Source: Manihot esculenta (taxonomy: Eukaryota; Streptophyta; Magnoliopsida; Malpighiales; Euphorbiaceae). From it: 64,000 nucleotides of DNA. The notes below the pieces were generated by a model. The model was not told the origin of the DNA and searched no databases. It saw nothing but the letters and a program-made list of their open reading frames with translations. The position numbers were made by a program, and so were the translations under genes. Shown in pieces: positions 12,346-22,716 of this stretch; positions within the stretch are counted from its first letter, which is position 1, and each line of letters opens with the position of its first letter. Location of the stretch: assembly GCF_001659605.2 (NCBI RefSeq), contig NC_035170.2, forward strand, positions 20,909,190-20,973,189, given 5' to 3'.

Positions 12346-12460
12346 AGAAAAGGTTTTTATTTACTCCTTGGCCATGCACCTACGCATGCAAATACGTGAA
12401 ACTATGCCAACTTTTCACCAGGTATTGTCTATTGATTGATAACTAATGTCACCTTTGTTT

Positions 12461-12491
<31 letters not shown>

Positions 12492-12528
12492 TTTTGTATG
12501 TAGCAAAGTGGCCATTATCCTGTCCGGA
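12175..12528. repeat. Perfect 24-bp inverted repeat around the last APK exon
   Basis: Arm 1 is 12175-12198 (starts TCCGGACAGG), inside intron 5; arm 2 is 12505-12528 (ends CTGTCCGGA), in the 3' untranslated region 160 bp past the stop. They are exact reverse complements over 24 bp and enclose the 3' splice site, the last exon and the stop codon. In the unspliced transcript they could pair. Confidence 0.85.
12466..12491. repeat. (AT)n microsatellite
   Basis: Uninterrupted AT dinucleotide run of 26 bp in the APS kinase 3' region. Confidence 0.9.
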
Positions 12529-12619
12529 TAGCATTCTGTAATGTTTATACAATTTACGTTTGTTTTTCTTTTTCCCTTTTTTTTTCTCTTTAATTTGTTT
12601 TGTAATTATTATTTAATGC

Positions 12620-12625
12620 AATAAA
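12620..12625 (+). terminator. Candidate polyadenylation signal of APS kinase
   Basis: AATAAA 275 bp after the stop codon, preceded by T-rich and TTTGTTTTGTAAT-like sequence, as expected for a plant near-upstream element. Confidence 0.45.
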
Positions 12626-13591
12626 AGAATTTTCATGTTAAGTTTCATCATTTTATCCTATTTTTCTAACAAATTGTTTGCGTTGCATTTCCACTTTTCT
12701 TGTGGTTTAATTAACATTTCAATTTCTTCAAATTTGGCTAGATTTTCTTTATGTAGATCCAGCGAGTGATCAGCTCAGGTTTTGAATTTGAATCAATCTG
12801 AATTCGAATTGGATCAATTATAGGGAGACTAATTTTGATCTATTTCTTTAATTAAGCCAAAGCCTAACCAAACTTTATCATATATATATATTTTTCGTAA
12901 GATAATTTTTTTTCATTTATATATAATTGTTTTCACTTTATTGAATTGTTATTTTACGTAGGATATCCTTCACTACGAGAGCATTTGGTTTAAATTTTTA
13001 CCCCGTTGATAGCTGATATTTCAATTAGTCTTTTTGAATTTTTAAAAGGTAGCTGCTAGTTGATAGGTATATTTCAAACTAAATATATTTTAAATCGAGA
13101 TTAATTTTAGAGTTTTTTTACTTTATTTTTTATTTCAATAATATTATTTTTTAGTATATATTAATTATAAAATTTTTGTATTCCAATAAATAGTAATATA
13201 TTAATTAATGATTTACAATTTTTATTTCATGAGCTTTCTTTTTTATTTCAACATATCGATTTATGTTTAATTATTATTATTTTATTTATTTATAAATATA
13301 AAATATTATAACAATTGTATTAATACTAATATTTACTTTTTATATATTAAAGGCAAATATGTACATACAAATTACATTTTTTAACAATTATATTTTTAAA
13401 TTATATATATACATGTATTATATAACTATTAATTATATGTATATTTTAATAATAAATAAATAATATGATGTATATCTTTATTCTTTATTTACATCTAAAT
13501 AATAACAACTATATATATTTTATCTAAGCAAAACAATAACTATATATATATATATATATTTTGTTAAACGCTTAGAATATTTCAACTGGAT
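12626..13591. other. AT-rich intergenic spacer
   Basis: AT-rich sequence with several TATATA runs (for example 13540-13560). No coding frame or recognisable repeat family. Confidence 0.55.
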
Positions 13592-14410
13592 CCATTATCA
13601 GAAACAACTATAGGTTATTATTTATTAGTCGTATTTAATTATTAATTCATAGACCATACATAAAATTAACAAGAAATTGAAGGAATAATTAGAAGAAAAA
13701 AAGTTAATGGTTAAAAATTTCTAATTATTTTATTTTTTGAAAGAAAAAAAAATTATTTTTCGAATTAACATACTGATTTTAATCAATCTAAATTTAATAA
13801 CGGTAACATAAAAATAAAAATACTCGTTTAAGATCATGACACGTGAACACATTGACTATTCATTATCACAAACAACTATCGGTTATCATTTATTAATTGT
13901 ATCCAATTGTTATATCATAGAATCAATCAGAAACTGAAGGGATAATTAAAAAAAAAAATTAATGGTTAAAAATTTTTAATTATTTTATTTTTTGAAAGAA
14001 GAAAAATTTGTTTGACTTGAAATCAAACTGGTCATTTCGGATTAACATATTGATTTTAATTAGTCTAAATTTGACAGGAATAACATAAAAATAACAAAAC
14101 TCGTTGACATCGCGACACGTGAACACATTGACTATCCGTTATCAGGAACAACTATCAGTTATCATTTATTAGTTGTATCTAATTGTTAAATCATAAGCCA
14201 TACATAAAATCAACCAAAAACCGAAAGATAATTAGAAGAAAAAAGTTAATGGTTAAAAATTCCTAATTATTTTATTTTTTGAAAGAAAAAAAATTGTTTG
14301 ACTTGAAATCAAACTAGTCACTTCGAATTAACATAGTGATTTTAATCAGTCCAAATTTGACAGTGGTTAAGAATAACAAGACTAGTTGAGATCGTGACAC
14401 GTTGACACAA
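13592..14410 (+). repeat. Three ~276-bp AT-rich tandem repeats
   Basis: Anchor GACACGTGAACAC falls at 13838 and 14114 and, slightly changed, at 14396 (periods 276 and 282). Each unit also holds ATCA-AACAACTAT-GGTTAT-ATTTATTA, TTAATGGTTAAAAAT and TTTATTTTTTGAAAGAA. The end of the third unit overlaps the first ~50 bp of the 5' LTR of element A, and the matching block in every unit resembles that LTR start. Confidence 0.75.
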
Positions 14411-14991
14411 TATACAGAAAGATTTTATTCATCGTTTCATCCGGTCTGACCATGCATTGAAAAGTCTGGACCAGCAAATATAAAGATCAAACCTCAGCAC
14501 CTTAGATCTTACTATCGCTTGGACTAGGTAGATTGACCACTTCAAAGTCTGGAGTCAACGAGTAGACCCCTTTAAAGCATGCGGGACATCATTGTAGTCA
14601 TGATAACGCGTGCGATAGGACTGACAGATATAACAAGCACGGTGGATAGGACATGGAGAACTGACTCAACATTTATTAGCCGACTGTTCACCATTAATGA
14701 ACTGCCTGATGTATTAGCCACAACACGCTGCTGTCCAATTTAGAGGATGTCGCCAGAACGTACCAAGATGATCGAGGTATAAATACCTCTGAACTAATCA
14801 CATTCGGGGACAGATTTTTAGCTTCACCAATACACCATACACAGATTTTTCTCCAAACCTCAATGTCCACGAACTCGGTTTTTAGCCTTATTAACTTCCA
14901 ATCACTCATCCATATCTATTAACTTCCCCATGGAATTAAGCCTTTGTCCATGTGTATACATCTCCTTAACCTACCGGATCTCAGATTACCA
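14358..14991 (+). mobile_element. Element A 5' LTR
   Basis: Matches 53766-54404 along its length (634 and 639 bp) with many substitutions, so A is old. Starts TGACAG (TGATAA in the 3' copy) and ends ACCA next to the primer-binding site. A TATA box lies in the near-palindromic GAGGTATAAATACCTC at about 14774-14789. Confidence 0.85.
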
Positions 14992-15011
14992 ATTGGCGCC
15001 GTTTGTGGAAA
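14992..15011 (+). promoter_or_regulatory. Element A primer-binding site
   Basis: ATTGGCGCCGTTTGTGG directly follows the LTR end. This is the TGGCGCCG-type site usual in Tat and Athila gypsy elements. Confidence 0.85.
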
Positions 15012-15068
15012 ACGAAGGAAGATTATCCAATCACCATAGTTTTTCAAACAAAATCCACTAAGGTCCAT

Positions 15069-16164
15069 ATGGCTAACCAAGAAAATATCCACTTGACACC
15101 CGTTGGAAACAAAAACCCAACTCCAGAAACTCCTGATCCTCAGGGATTTCCTATGACATTATTTCCACTCCTCTCCAATCAAATAATGTCCAACACATCT
15201 TCTACCAGCAACCCCACTCCAGCAAACACCATTCCCCAAACTCACATATCAAACTAAGACCTACAAGCCATATCAATGGAGCTACAACAAACCATGATGT
15301 GGATGAATTAAATAATGCAACAAAGGGGCCTCACCTCACCCATGGCCATAACACTCAATATTCACCACAACTCCTAGCAAAAAACCTACACCAACTTTCA
15401 TTCCAGAAACAGAAAATCATGATCAAGCGACCACAGTTCACTTGACCAGAAAGAGAAGAGAAGACGAACTCATTAGGGAGCCTCTAGCTAAATCCAGGAG
15501 CTGCACAGTAAGGAGCGTGATAGAAGAGGATGCTGACATACTGGAGAGATATGAAGTAGAAAGCGAAGAAGAAGGTACTAGTTTGAAAACCTTGATGAAT
15601 GGCAGGAAAATTGACTTGAAAGAAGGAGGAGTGGTTGAGAAGCTGGAAAGGCTAAAAGAAGAGTTATTGGCTGAACTAAAAAACCAAACTAGAGTACATG
15701 CAAGTCTGAGAACAACCTCCCCGTTTGTGGCCTACATTCAAGAGGAAACCATCCCCAAAATGTTCTCGATGCCAACCATAGGGGCATACAATGGCACAGG
15801 AAACCTTAGCGACCATGTAATCAATTATAAAACTTTCATGAAACTGCAAACTCACTCCGATGTCTTACTCTGCAAGGTATTCCCTACTACCTTGATTGGG
15901 GCAGCTTTGACCTGGTTTAACAATTTAGAAGCCTAAAGCATAAAGACCTTTTGTGACCTAACCAACTTGTTCATGGGAAGATTCATAGCCAGTATCCCAG
16001 CTAAAGGAAAACCAACTACCTGGAGATTATTAGACAAAAGAAAGATGAAACCCTGTGAGAGTACGTTGCCCGCTTTAATGCAAAAGCTCTCTAGATTCTA
16101 AACTTGGATGAGTCTAGAGCTATAGAAGCAATGTAGAAGGTGACCACTTCTGCCAAGTTCTTTA
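15069..16164 (+). pseudogene. Element A gag, first part
   Basis: Begins at ATG 15069 (MANQENIHLTP) with a stop near 15255. The clearest gag block is at about 15442-15934: residues FSMPTIGAYNGTGNLSDHV, then FMKLQ, FPTTLIGAALTWFNNL, typical of the retrotransposon gag domain, followed by FCDLTNLFMGRFIAS. Several stops interrupt it. It is cut at 16164 by a solo LTR and continues in frame at 18555 (SAKFF joined to RSLSRKPPT). Confidence 0.85.
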
Positions 16165-18549
16165 TGTAACGACCCGGGAATCGGACCGCTACCGGCGCTA
16201 GGATCCAGATCGGCTTAAGGCCGCCGGGACCCGTAGCAAGCCTAACATACCTCCTATTACCTGGTCAAATCCCATACATGATCAAAACATTAACATAAAA
16301 ACTTAAACATCTGATTTATATACCGGGCTTGACCTGTATGCTACATAACTGAAACCATAAAAGAACCCCATGCTAGAACTCTCATCAAATGCTCTAACTG
16401 GGTCAACATTACATACATCAAGCTTGGATCACATCCGATGAACCAAAACCTAACCTGTGCATGCATCAAAAACCATAAGCATAAAACCTCCACTAGAGTT
16501 CTCATCAAATACCCTAGCGTGGTAAACATCACATGCCACAAGTTTGGTTCACACACAACTCAACACTAAAATATTACATACATCATGTACTAAAAAGGGA
16601 CTAACCAAGATTTAGGGCCAAACACAATACTAATCCATAACATAACTCTACTTTATGTTTCATTACATTACATTATCTTACAATACATTATATCGGTTTA
16701 CATTACATCATGTCCACACTAACAGTACTAATCTATTACATAAGCCTGACATTTACCCTTGACGTCTTCCTGGGCTACCTCTGACCTGCAAACCTGAGGG
16801 TTAGGGGAAAGGGGTGAGCTAAAAAGCCCAGTGAGCAGAACATTGAAAACAATAATAAATCATGCTATCATGGAATGCGTCATAGCACAAACAATTCACA
16901 TCTCGGATGGACATGACCACCAAAACTCCCTCTGTCTGTAACATAACATGGTGCCCGGCCCTTCGGGCTCCTCAGGACTTCATTATGCCCGGCCCTCGGT
17001 GGGGCTCCTCAGGACTTCATTAACATAACATAGTTAGGGCTATTGGGGTCGCCTTGGTCCAGCAACATCAACAACAAATTATGCAATGCAACATCTTCGT
17101 GAAATCTAATGCAAGCAACCTATTACATATACATGGTATTCATGATGCGTGAAACATGCTTAAAACATTTGAGTTAGTTCTACTCACCTCTGGCAGACGC
17201 TGGACTGACTCTGCAACAACTAACCCTGCTGGCCTCCTCGGTCCCTCGGGTCCGATCCTACACAGGTGGACTCGAATGAGGTGCCAAACACACTCTAAAC
17301 AACTCATAAATAACTCCCCAAAAACCCCCTAAAACATCATAAAATAATCATAGAAAACACCCAAGAAAGGGCTGGACAGAGCACTTTCGGCGGCCGAATG
17401 TCCCTTCCAGAGCCGAAAGCCATGCAGGTTCGGGGGCACTTTCGACGGCTGAAAGTCCTTCCAGAGCCGAAAGTCTAGCACCTTCGGCGGCAGGTTCGGC
17501 GGCCGAAGCCTCTCACAGATCCGAAAGTCCTGGCCTTCGGGGGCACGTTAGGCGGCCAAAGCTGCTTTCCATTCAGGGTTCGGCGGCCGAACATACCTTC
17601 GGCGGCCGAACCTGGTCCCCTCTGAACAGCAGGTCCGAATCTGTCACAAGCAAAACCAACCTCCAAACCACTCAGAACCTCACATGCTCTCACCCAAACA
17701 TGCAAACACACTCCCACATGCATATAGGGGCATAAACTAACTTAAACCCCCAACATAATATCATATAAACAAACATTGGGCATAAAACTCACATAAACCC
17801 TAACATGCATATCTACCCATACTCAAGCATTCAAACTTCCTTAAAACTTACTTAAAACTTTATCAAACATAAAGGAAAGCAAGGATCTACACTTACCTCT
17901 TGAAGATCGAGGGTTGGTACGATCCTTACTTGAAGATATGGAGAATCCAAGCTCCAAAGATCTCCAAGCTCCAAAACTTCGATCTAAGCTTTAAAACTCT
18001 TCAAAACAACCATAAAACTTATAAAAACCTTGGAAGATTGAAGAAAAGACATGAAATCAGCCAAAGGAGGGCATGAACACACCTGAGCTCTAGAATGGGG
18101 AGAAAACTCGCCCATTTTCGGTCTGAGGGGCCTTTTATAGGTGGCCGGTCAACCACCTTCGGCGGCCTAAGCTGCTTCCGCAACTTCACCACCTTCGGCA
18201 GCCTAATGTGCTTCCTAAACTCTCCCATGTTCGGCAGCCGAACTTGAGATTCGGCGGCCGAACCTGGTTTCTGCCCTCAAAGCTTTCGGAGGCCTAAAGC
18301 ACTCCCGAAATAGCCCCATGTTCGGCGGCCAAACTTGAGATTCGGCGGCCGAACCTGGTTTCCTCCTCCTTGGCCTTTTCTTTTCAAAACTCAATTTCTT
18401 TTGTATTAAAACCATAAAATCATGTGAAAACATTTTAGAAACACATTTTACCCCTCTAGAAGACTATGGCATCATCAAAATTTCCGATTCCAATTGAGAT
18501 TCCACCGGAAGGTAGGGATTCCGATGCCGGAATCTAGCCGGGTATTACA
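16165..18549 (-). mobile_element. Solo LTR of the C family (TSD CTTTA)
   Basis: 2,385 bp from TGTAACGACCC to GGGTATTACA, flanked by CTTTA at 16160-16164 and 18550-18554. It is the reverse-complement relative of the LTRs of element C: shared blocks include GATCGGCTTAAGGCCGCCGG at the left and a GAGATTCCACCGGA-GGTAGG block at the right. No internal region or second LTR is present, so it is a solo LTR left by LTR-LTR recombination. It holds many TTCGGCGGCCGAA palindromes and, read on the minus strand, a TATAAAAGG box near 18135. Confidence 0.9.
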
Positions 18550-18554
18550 CTTTA

Positions 18555-19190
18555 GGTCTTTAAGCAGGAAGCCACCAACCATATTGGCGAATTTAATGTA
18601 GCAAGCTGAAAAATACATTAGGCAGGATGACGCCCTAATGACCAGCAGACTTGCTAAGGAGAAAAGGATTTGACAAGGGGACGTCTAGAGGATTGGAGGA
18701 TGGAACACGTAGATCGAAGGACTGACCGAAGATTGGGAGCACTGGGCAAATACCACAATAATAGAGAAGCTAATCGGCGACCTAGACCCTTTCCACACCG
18801 GGACATTACCCCTCTGGATATCTCCATGGAGGAAATCCTAATGGCAGTATAAGATAAAAACCTGATAACATGGCTACAACCTCTACGGCCTGATCCAAAG
18901 ACCAGAGACCCAAACGAGTACTGCCAATTCCACATAACTAATAGTCATGACACAAACAACTCTTACCAGCTGAGGAATGAAATGGAGAAGTTGATCAAGA
19001 GGGGACATTTGAAAAACTTTGTCAAAAAGGACGTAGCACCCAGGAATAGGTTAGAAGAAAGAAGAGAGCTCATCAAAGAAAGGGCGGAAAGGCCCATAAA
19101 TGATGGATCAAGAAGAACTATTAACATGATAGTCAGGGAGGAAACAGTGCAACCTTCCCGGGCTAACAGGAAAAGGAGAAAGAGCACCAA
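18555..19190 (+). pseudogene. Element A gag, second part
   Basis: Continuation of gag after the solo LTR. Recognisable at the end: CQFHITNSHDTNNSYQLRNE, then MEKLIKRGHLKNFVKK (about 18981-19027), the zinc-finger-like C/H stretch and basic tail that precede protease in Tat elements. Several stops. Cut at 19190 by the CACTA transposon. Confidence 0.8.
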
Positions 19191-19207
19191 CACTACAAAA
19201 AAACTGT

Positions 19208-19530
19208 GAAATTGCGACCAAAATTAGCGACCAAAATTTTTGGTTGCTATATAGCAACCAATCAGCGACCATTCTGCTACTACATAAATGAAATAATATT
19301 TTTATTTAACAAAAAGCTCAACGACCAAAAATTGGTCGTTATTTGATCGCTATTTAGCGACCAAATCTTAAATCGTCGCTAAATTTAGCGGGAATTAGTG
19401 GCGCAAGATATTTTCGACGAAATTGCGACTACTTTTTGGGCGGAAATATAATGTTATAATTTGCGACCATATTTAGCGACTAATTAGTTTAGTCGCTAAA
19501 TAGCGACCAATCAGCGACCATTTTATTTTT
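19208..19530 (+). repeat. CACTA 1 left subterminal repeats
   Basis: At least ten short motifs of the form GCGACCA or its complement TGGTCGC/TAGTCGC, in both orientations, some paired as small hairpins (GACCAAAAATTGGTC near 19323). In En/Spm, subterminal repeats of this kind bind the TNPA-type protein; that role here is inferred. Confidence 0.8.
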
Positions 19531-19635
19531 AAAATTGTAATTTAATTTTTAATTAAATTTTATTTTATTTAAAATTTTAAATTAAGTGATTTCAATTCGG
19601 TATACAAAATGACGTCGTTTTGACAATTTAAGATA

Positions 19636-19935
19636 TAATCTAACATAATACCTAATCCCTAATAAAATTAACCCTAATCCCTAATTCCTAATCCCTAATC
19701 CATAATCCCTAATCCCTAACCCTAATTCCTAATTAATCCCTAATCCCTAACAAAACAAACCCTAATCTCTAATCCCTAATCCCAAATCCCTAATCCCTAA
19801 TCCTAATCCCTAATCCCTAATTCCTGATCCTTAATCCCTAATCCCTAACAAAACTAACCCTAATCCCTAATTCATAATCCCTAATCCCTAATCTCTAATT
19901 AGCTATACTAACAAAACTAACCCTAATCCCTCATT
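19636..19935 (+). repeat. Telomere-like (CCCTAAT)n array
   Basis: Some 300 bp of degenerate 7-bp units, mainly CCCTAAT, a one-base variant of the plant telomere unit CCCTAAA. It also includes exact telo-box copies AAACCCTAA near 19757. It sits between the terminal motifs and the probable first exon of the transposase. Confidence 0.85.
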
Positions 19936-20348
19936 TCTTTTTCTATTTTACTCGAGTCACACTTCCCTCTCTCCGTCGGCGCCTCTCTCCCCCGCTTCCC
20001 TTCCCATAATTCCCAATCGACGCCTCTCTCCTCCACTTCACTGACGACTGCCGGCAGCCGAGTCGGCACCGGCGACATCTCCTTTCTCTACCCAGTCGAC
20101 GATAAATCTTCTCTCTCCCGATATCTCCTCTCTCTCCAGTGGCGACATCTCCCACTTCCCAGTCGGAGACAACTCTTCCCTCTCCCTGGTTGGCATCGGT
20201 GACATCTCCTTCTCTCTCCCCAGTCAGTGACATCTACTCTTTTCAATTGACGCTTCTCTCCCCCACTTCACTGACGACTGCTGGAGACAACCCTTGCCTC
20301 TCCCCAATCGGCGTCGGCGACATCTCCTTTGACTGGAACTCTCTTCAG
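19936..20348 (+). promoter_or_regulatory. Probable non-coding first exon of the CACTA transcript
   Basis: CT-rich, GC-richer stretch (CTCTCTCC, GGCGACATCTCC repeated) after the telomere-like array, ending at a good donor CTTCAG/GTTTGC (20348). Exon use is inferred: the next good acceptor before the transposase ATG is TTGTGTAG at 22712. Confidence 0.35.
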
Positions 20349-22258
20349 GTTTGCAATTAAATTTTTTGATAATCAAGATCTTTTATGTGCATGTTGTTAA
20401 AGAATTTTTAGTTGCTATTAAAGATTTTTAGAATTTATGAACTATTAATTTGATTATTTGGATATTGTTAAAAAATCTAATTATTTGCTATTTGATTACT
20501 GTAACACTGTTGATTTTTAGAAAAATTGGGATTATTTGGATACTGTTACTCCTTACACGTATTGAAATGTGGATTTGTTATTATCATAAAACTTAAGATA
20601 GATAAGTAGATAAAATAAAATTTAAAACTTTTTACTCCTTACACCAAAAAATCAGAAAAAAATCAATTAGATTATCATCTCATGTTTATTTTAGTCATTA
20701 CAGAGAAATTATTTCTACGTGAAAATAATAATTTTTTCCTGTACTTCAGCCATTCATTATAGTTTTAGGTAGGATGTTGATCTTACATAAACCTCACTTA
20801 ATATTCCAGTTGTTGGCTCAGATTGACATTTCAACCACTCTCCCTTTGTATGATTAAGAGACTAGTGAATCATAACACTTGACCGATAATAATAATAATA
20901 ATAATATACTTGCAAGGTTCTGATATTTTTGAAGTACTTGTTCTTTTGGAGTTTTGAGGTTTGGAGGGTTGTGTCCAGTAGAGATTCTTTTATTCATATG
21001 GAATATTGCATTTCTATAGTTTTTGTTTGGCCGTCTAACTAAAAAGAAAGAAGAATTAGTAGTTTATTGCAAATTTGAAAGAAAACTTTACCATATATAT
21101 AGAAGGCATAATTAGTAGTTTATTGCAAATTTGAAAGAAAACTTTGTCATTTGCAATTAAAATAAAGGATTACCTCAATTATTATTATTATTAATTTTTT
21201 TTTATGATTTTAGCAAATATTGTCAATGAAAGAAAATAAATAATTTAAGAAGAACAGAGAGAGAAAAGGGAAGTAGAATAGGTGATTGGTTCATGAACGA
21301 CATTTTGGCTTTGTTCGTTGCTGTATCTGATTACTTTGCATGATTTTGTAATAGCTTTTTTAAATTGTGGTGGTCTTCTCCTGACTAAGGGCAGGGGTCA
21401 ATCTCTGTTTTCTTCTTTTTTTTCTTTTTTTTTTGTTTTCTTTTAAACTTTTCCATTGACAAGTGGCTCCTTCATTGCTTCCATGGAGAGACCTTTATCT
21501 TTTCTTTATATTATGTTTTTTTGGTAGATTGTTGGTGCTTTGTCGTTAGAAGGAAATTTTCTTTTTGTGATATATTTCTATTGTTAATAAATTTTTTTTT
21601 TTTCACAAGAGGCTTTGCATATAGCAACGATAATATTTTAGGATTGTCATTATTACATTTAGTGATACACACATCTTTAGACGCAAAATCATCGAGAGCT
21701 TTGTTATTGTCCCTTCTAGTGATGTGCGTGCGTCTTGCTGTTATTTGTTTGAATTTCATATTTAGATCACCTATATCAAATTTTGAGAGAACGACGATAC
21801 TATATGGCTGTTGATTTTGACAATAGAGTTAACCGTGGCTATTTCAGTAAAAAAAATTTATAATTGTAGTTTTACTTTCTATTTTCTTTAGTTTAGTTAA
21901 TTCTGGCTATAAGTTCAATTTGATTTTTAAGTTTAGTTAAATAGTATATAATTTTTGTTAAATAGTATATAATTTAAGTTTAGTTAAAAATTTTATTGAA
22001 TAAAAATTTTTGTTCAACAGTGTAAGGTGCATGTGAATATGAAGCTTTGTTATCCAGTTTTCTCCTAAAACTCTTTCAGAAAATTGACTCAGTTTCAATG
22101 TGCTTTAATATTGTTGGAGAGGGCAATAGAAAAATTGGGATGGGGGGCAATTTCATGATCTTTTGGCTTCTTGTGTTCTTGAGTCCGATATTGAGGCATG
22201 CATTCTATATAGAATTCTTGTTTTTTAACTTAAAATCAATTTAATGGCACAACCTTAA
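20349..22258 (+). other. Probable long leader intron of CACTA 1
   Basis: AT-rich, with an (AAT)n run near 20887 and a short repeat (AATTAGTAGTTTATTGCAAA at 21053 and again at 21110). No coding frame I trust. Confidence 0.4.
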
Positions 22259-22600
22259 GTGGAAGAAAGGGATGGGGCATGCAAGTGTAGCAGCAAGGTG
22301 CACATGCTGTGCAGCACTGCACTTGCTGCAAGTGCAGCAGCAAGGTGCACATGTTGTGCAGCACTGCACTTGTTGCAAGTGCAGCAGCAACGACACATGC
22401 TGTGCAACACTGCACTTGCTGCAAGTGCAACAACAAGCATCTGTTGTGCATAAATGCTGTGCAGTGCAGCATTGCACTTGCTGCAAGTGCAGCAGCCAGG
22501 TGCACATGCTGCCCAGCAATGCATTTGCAGCCAGTGCACTATGCACAACAGCACTTGCTGCAAGTGCAGTCTGAGCTACTGTTGTGCACAACAACACTTG
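22259..22600 (+). repeat. 47-bp GC-richer minisatellite with hairpin core
   Basis: Units start at 22311, 22358 and 22404 (GCAGCACTGC; period 47, then 46), then continue more diverged to about 22600. Each unit contains GCACTTGC-T-GCAAGTGC, a nearly perfect hairpin, plus GTGCACATGCTG. It lies about 120 bp before the transposase start, inside the presumed leader intron. Confidence 0.85.
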
Positions 22601-22716
22601 ACCGATTGACTGTAATTAAAATCATAATCAAAATTATCTCAATTTACTTCAATTCCTCCTCCCATTTTTATGAATTTAATTTATATATTTTTAATATATA
22701 TATCTTGTGTAGGAAA

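Noticed and set aside
16165..18549. A DNA transposon with TGTAA/TTACA inverted ends
   Set aside because: The 5-bp duplication, TG...CA ends and match to the LTRs of element C show it is a solo LTR.
19636..19935. A true chromosome end or fusion point
   Set aside because: The unit is mainly CCCTAAT rather than CCCTAAA, is degenerate, and lies inside a CACTA transposon with intact ends and duplication.
22236..22597. Several Cys-rich minus-strand frames in the minisatellite
   Set aside because: They are by-products of GC-richer tandem repeats read in different frames.
22309..22716. N-terminal extension of the CACTA transposase through the minisatellite
   Set aside because: The frame is open but begins at a non-ATG codon, is Cys/Ala-repeat coding from the minisatellite, and a good splice acceptor lies just before ATG 22717, where family similarity starts.
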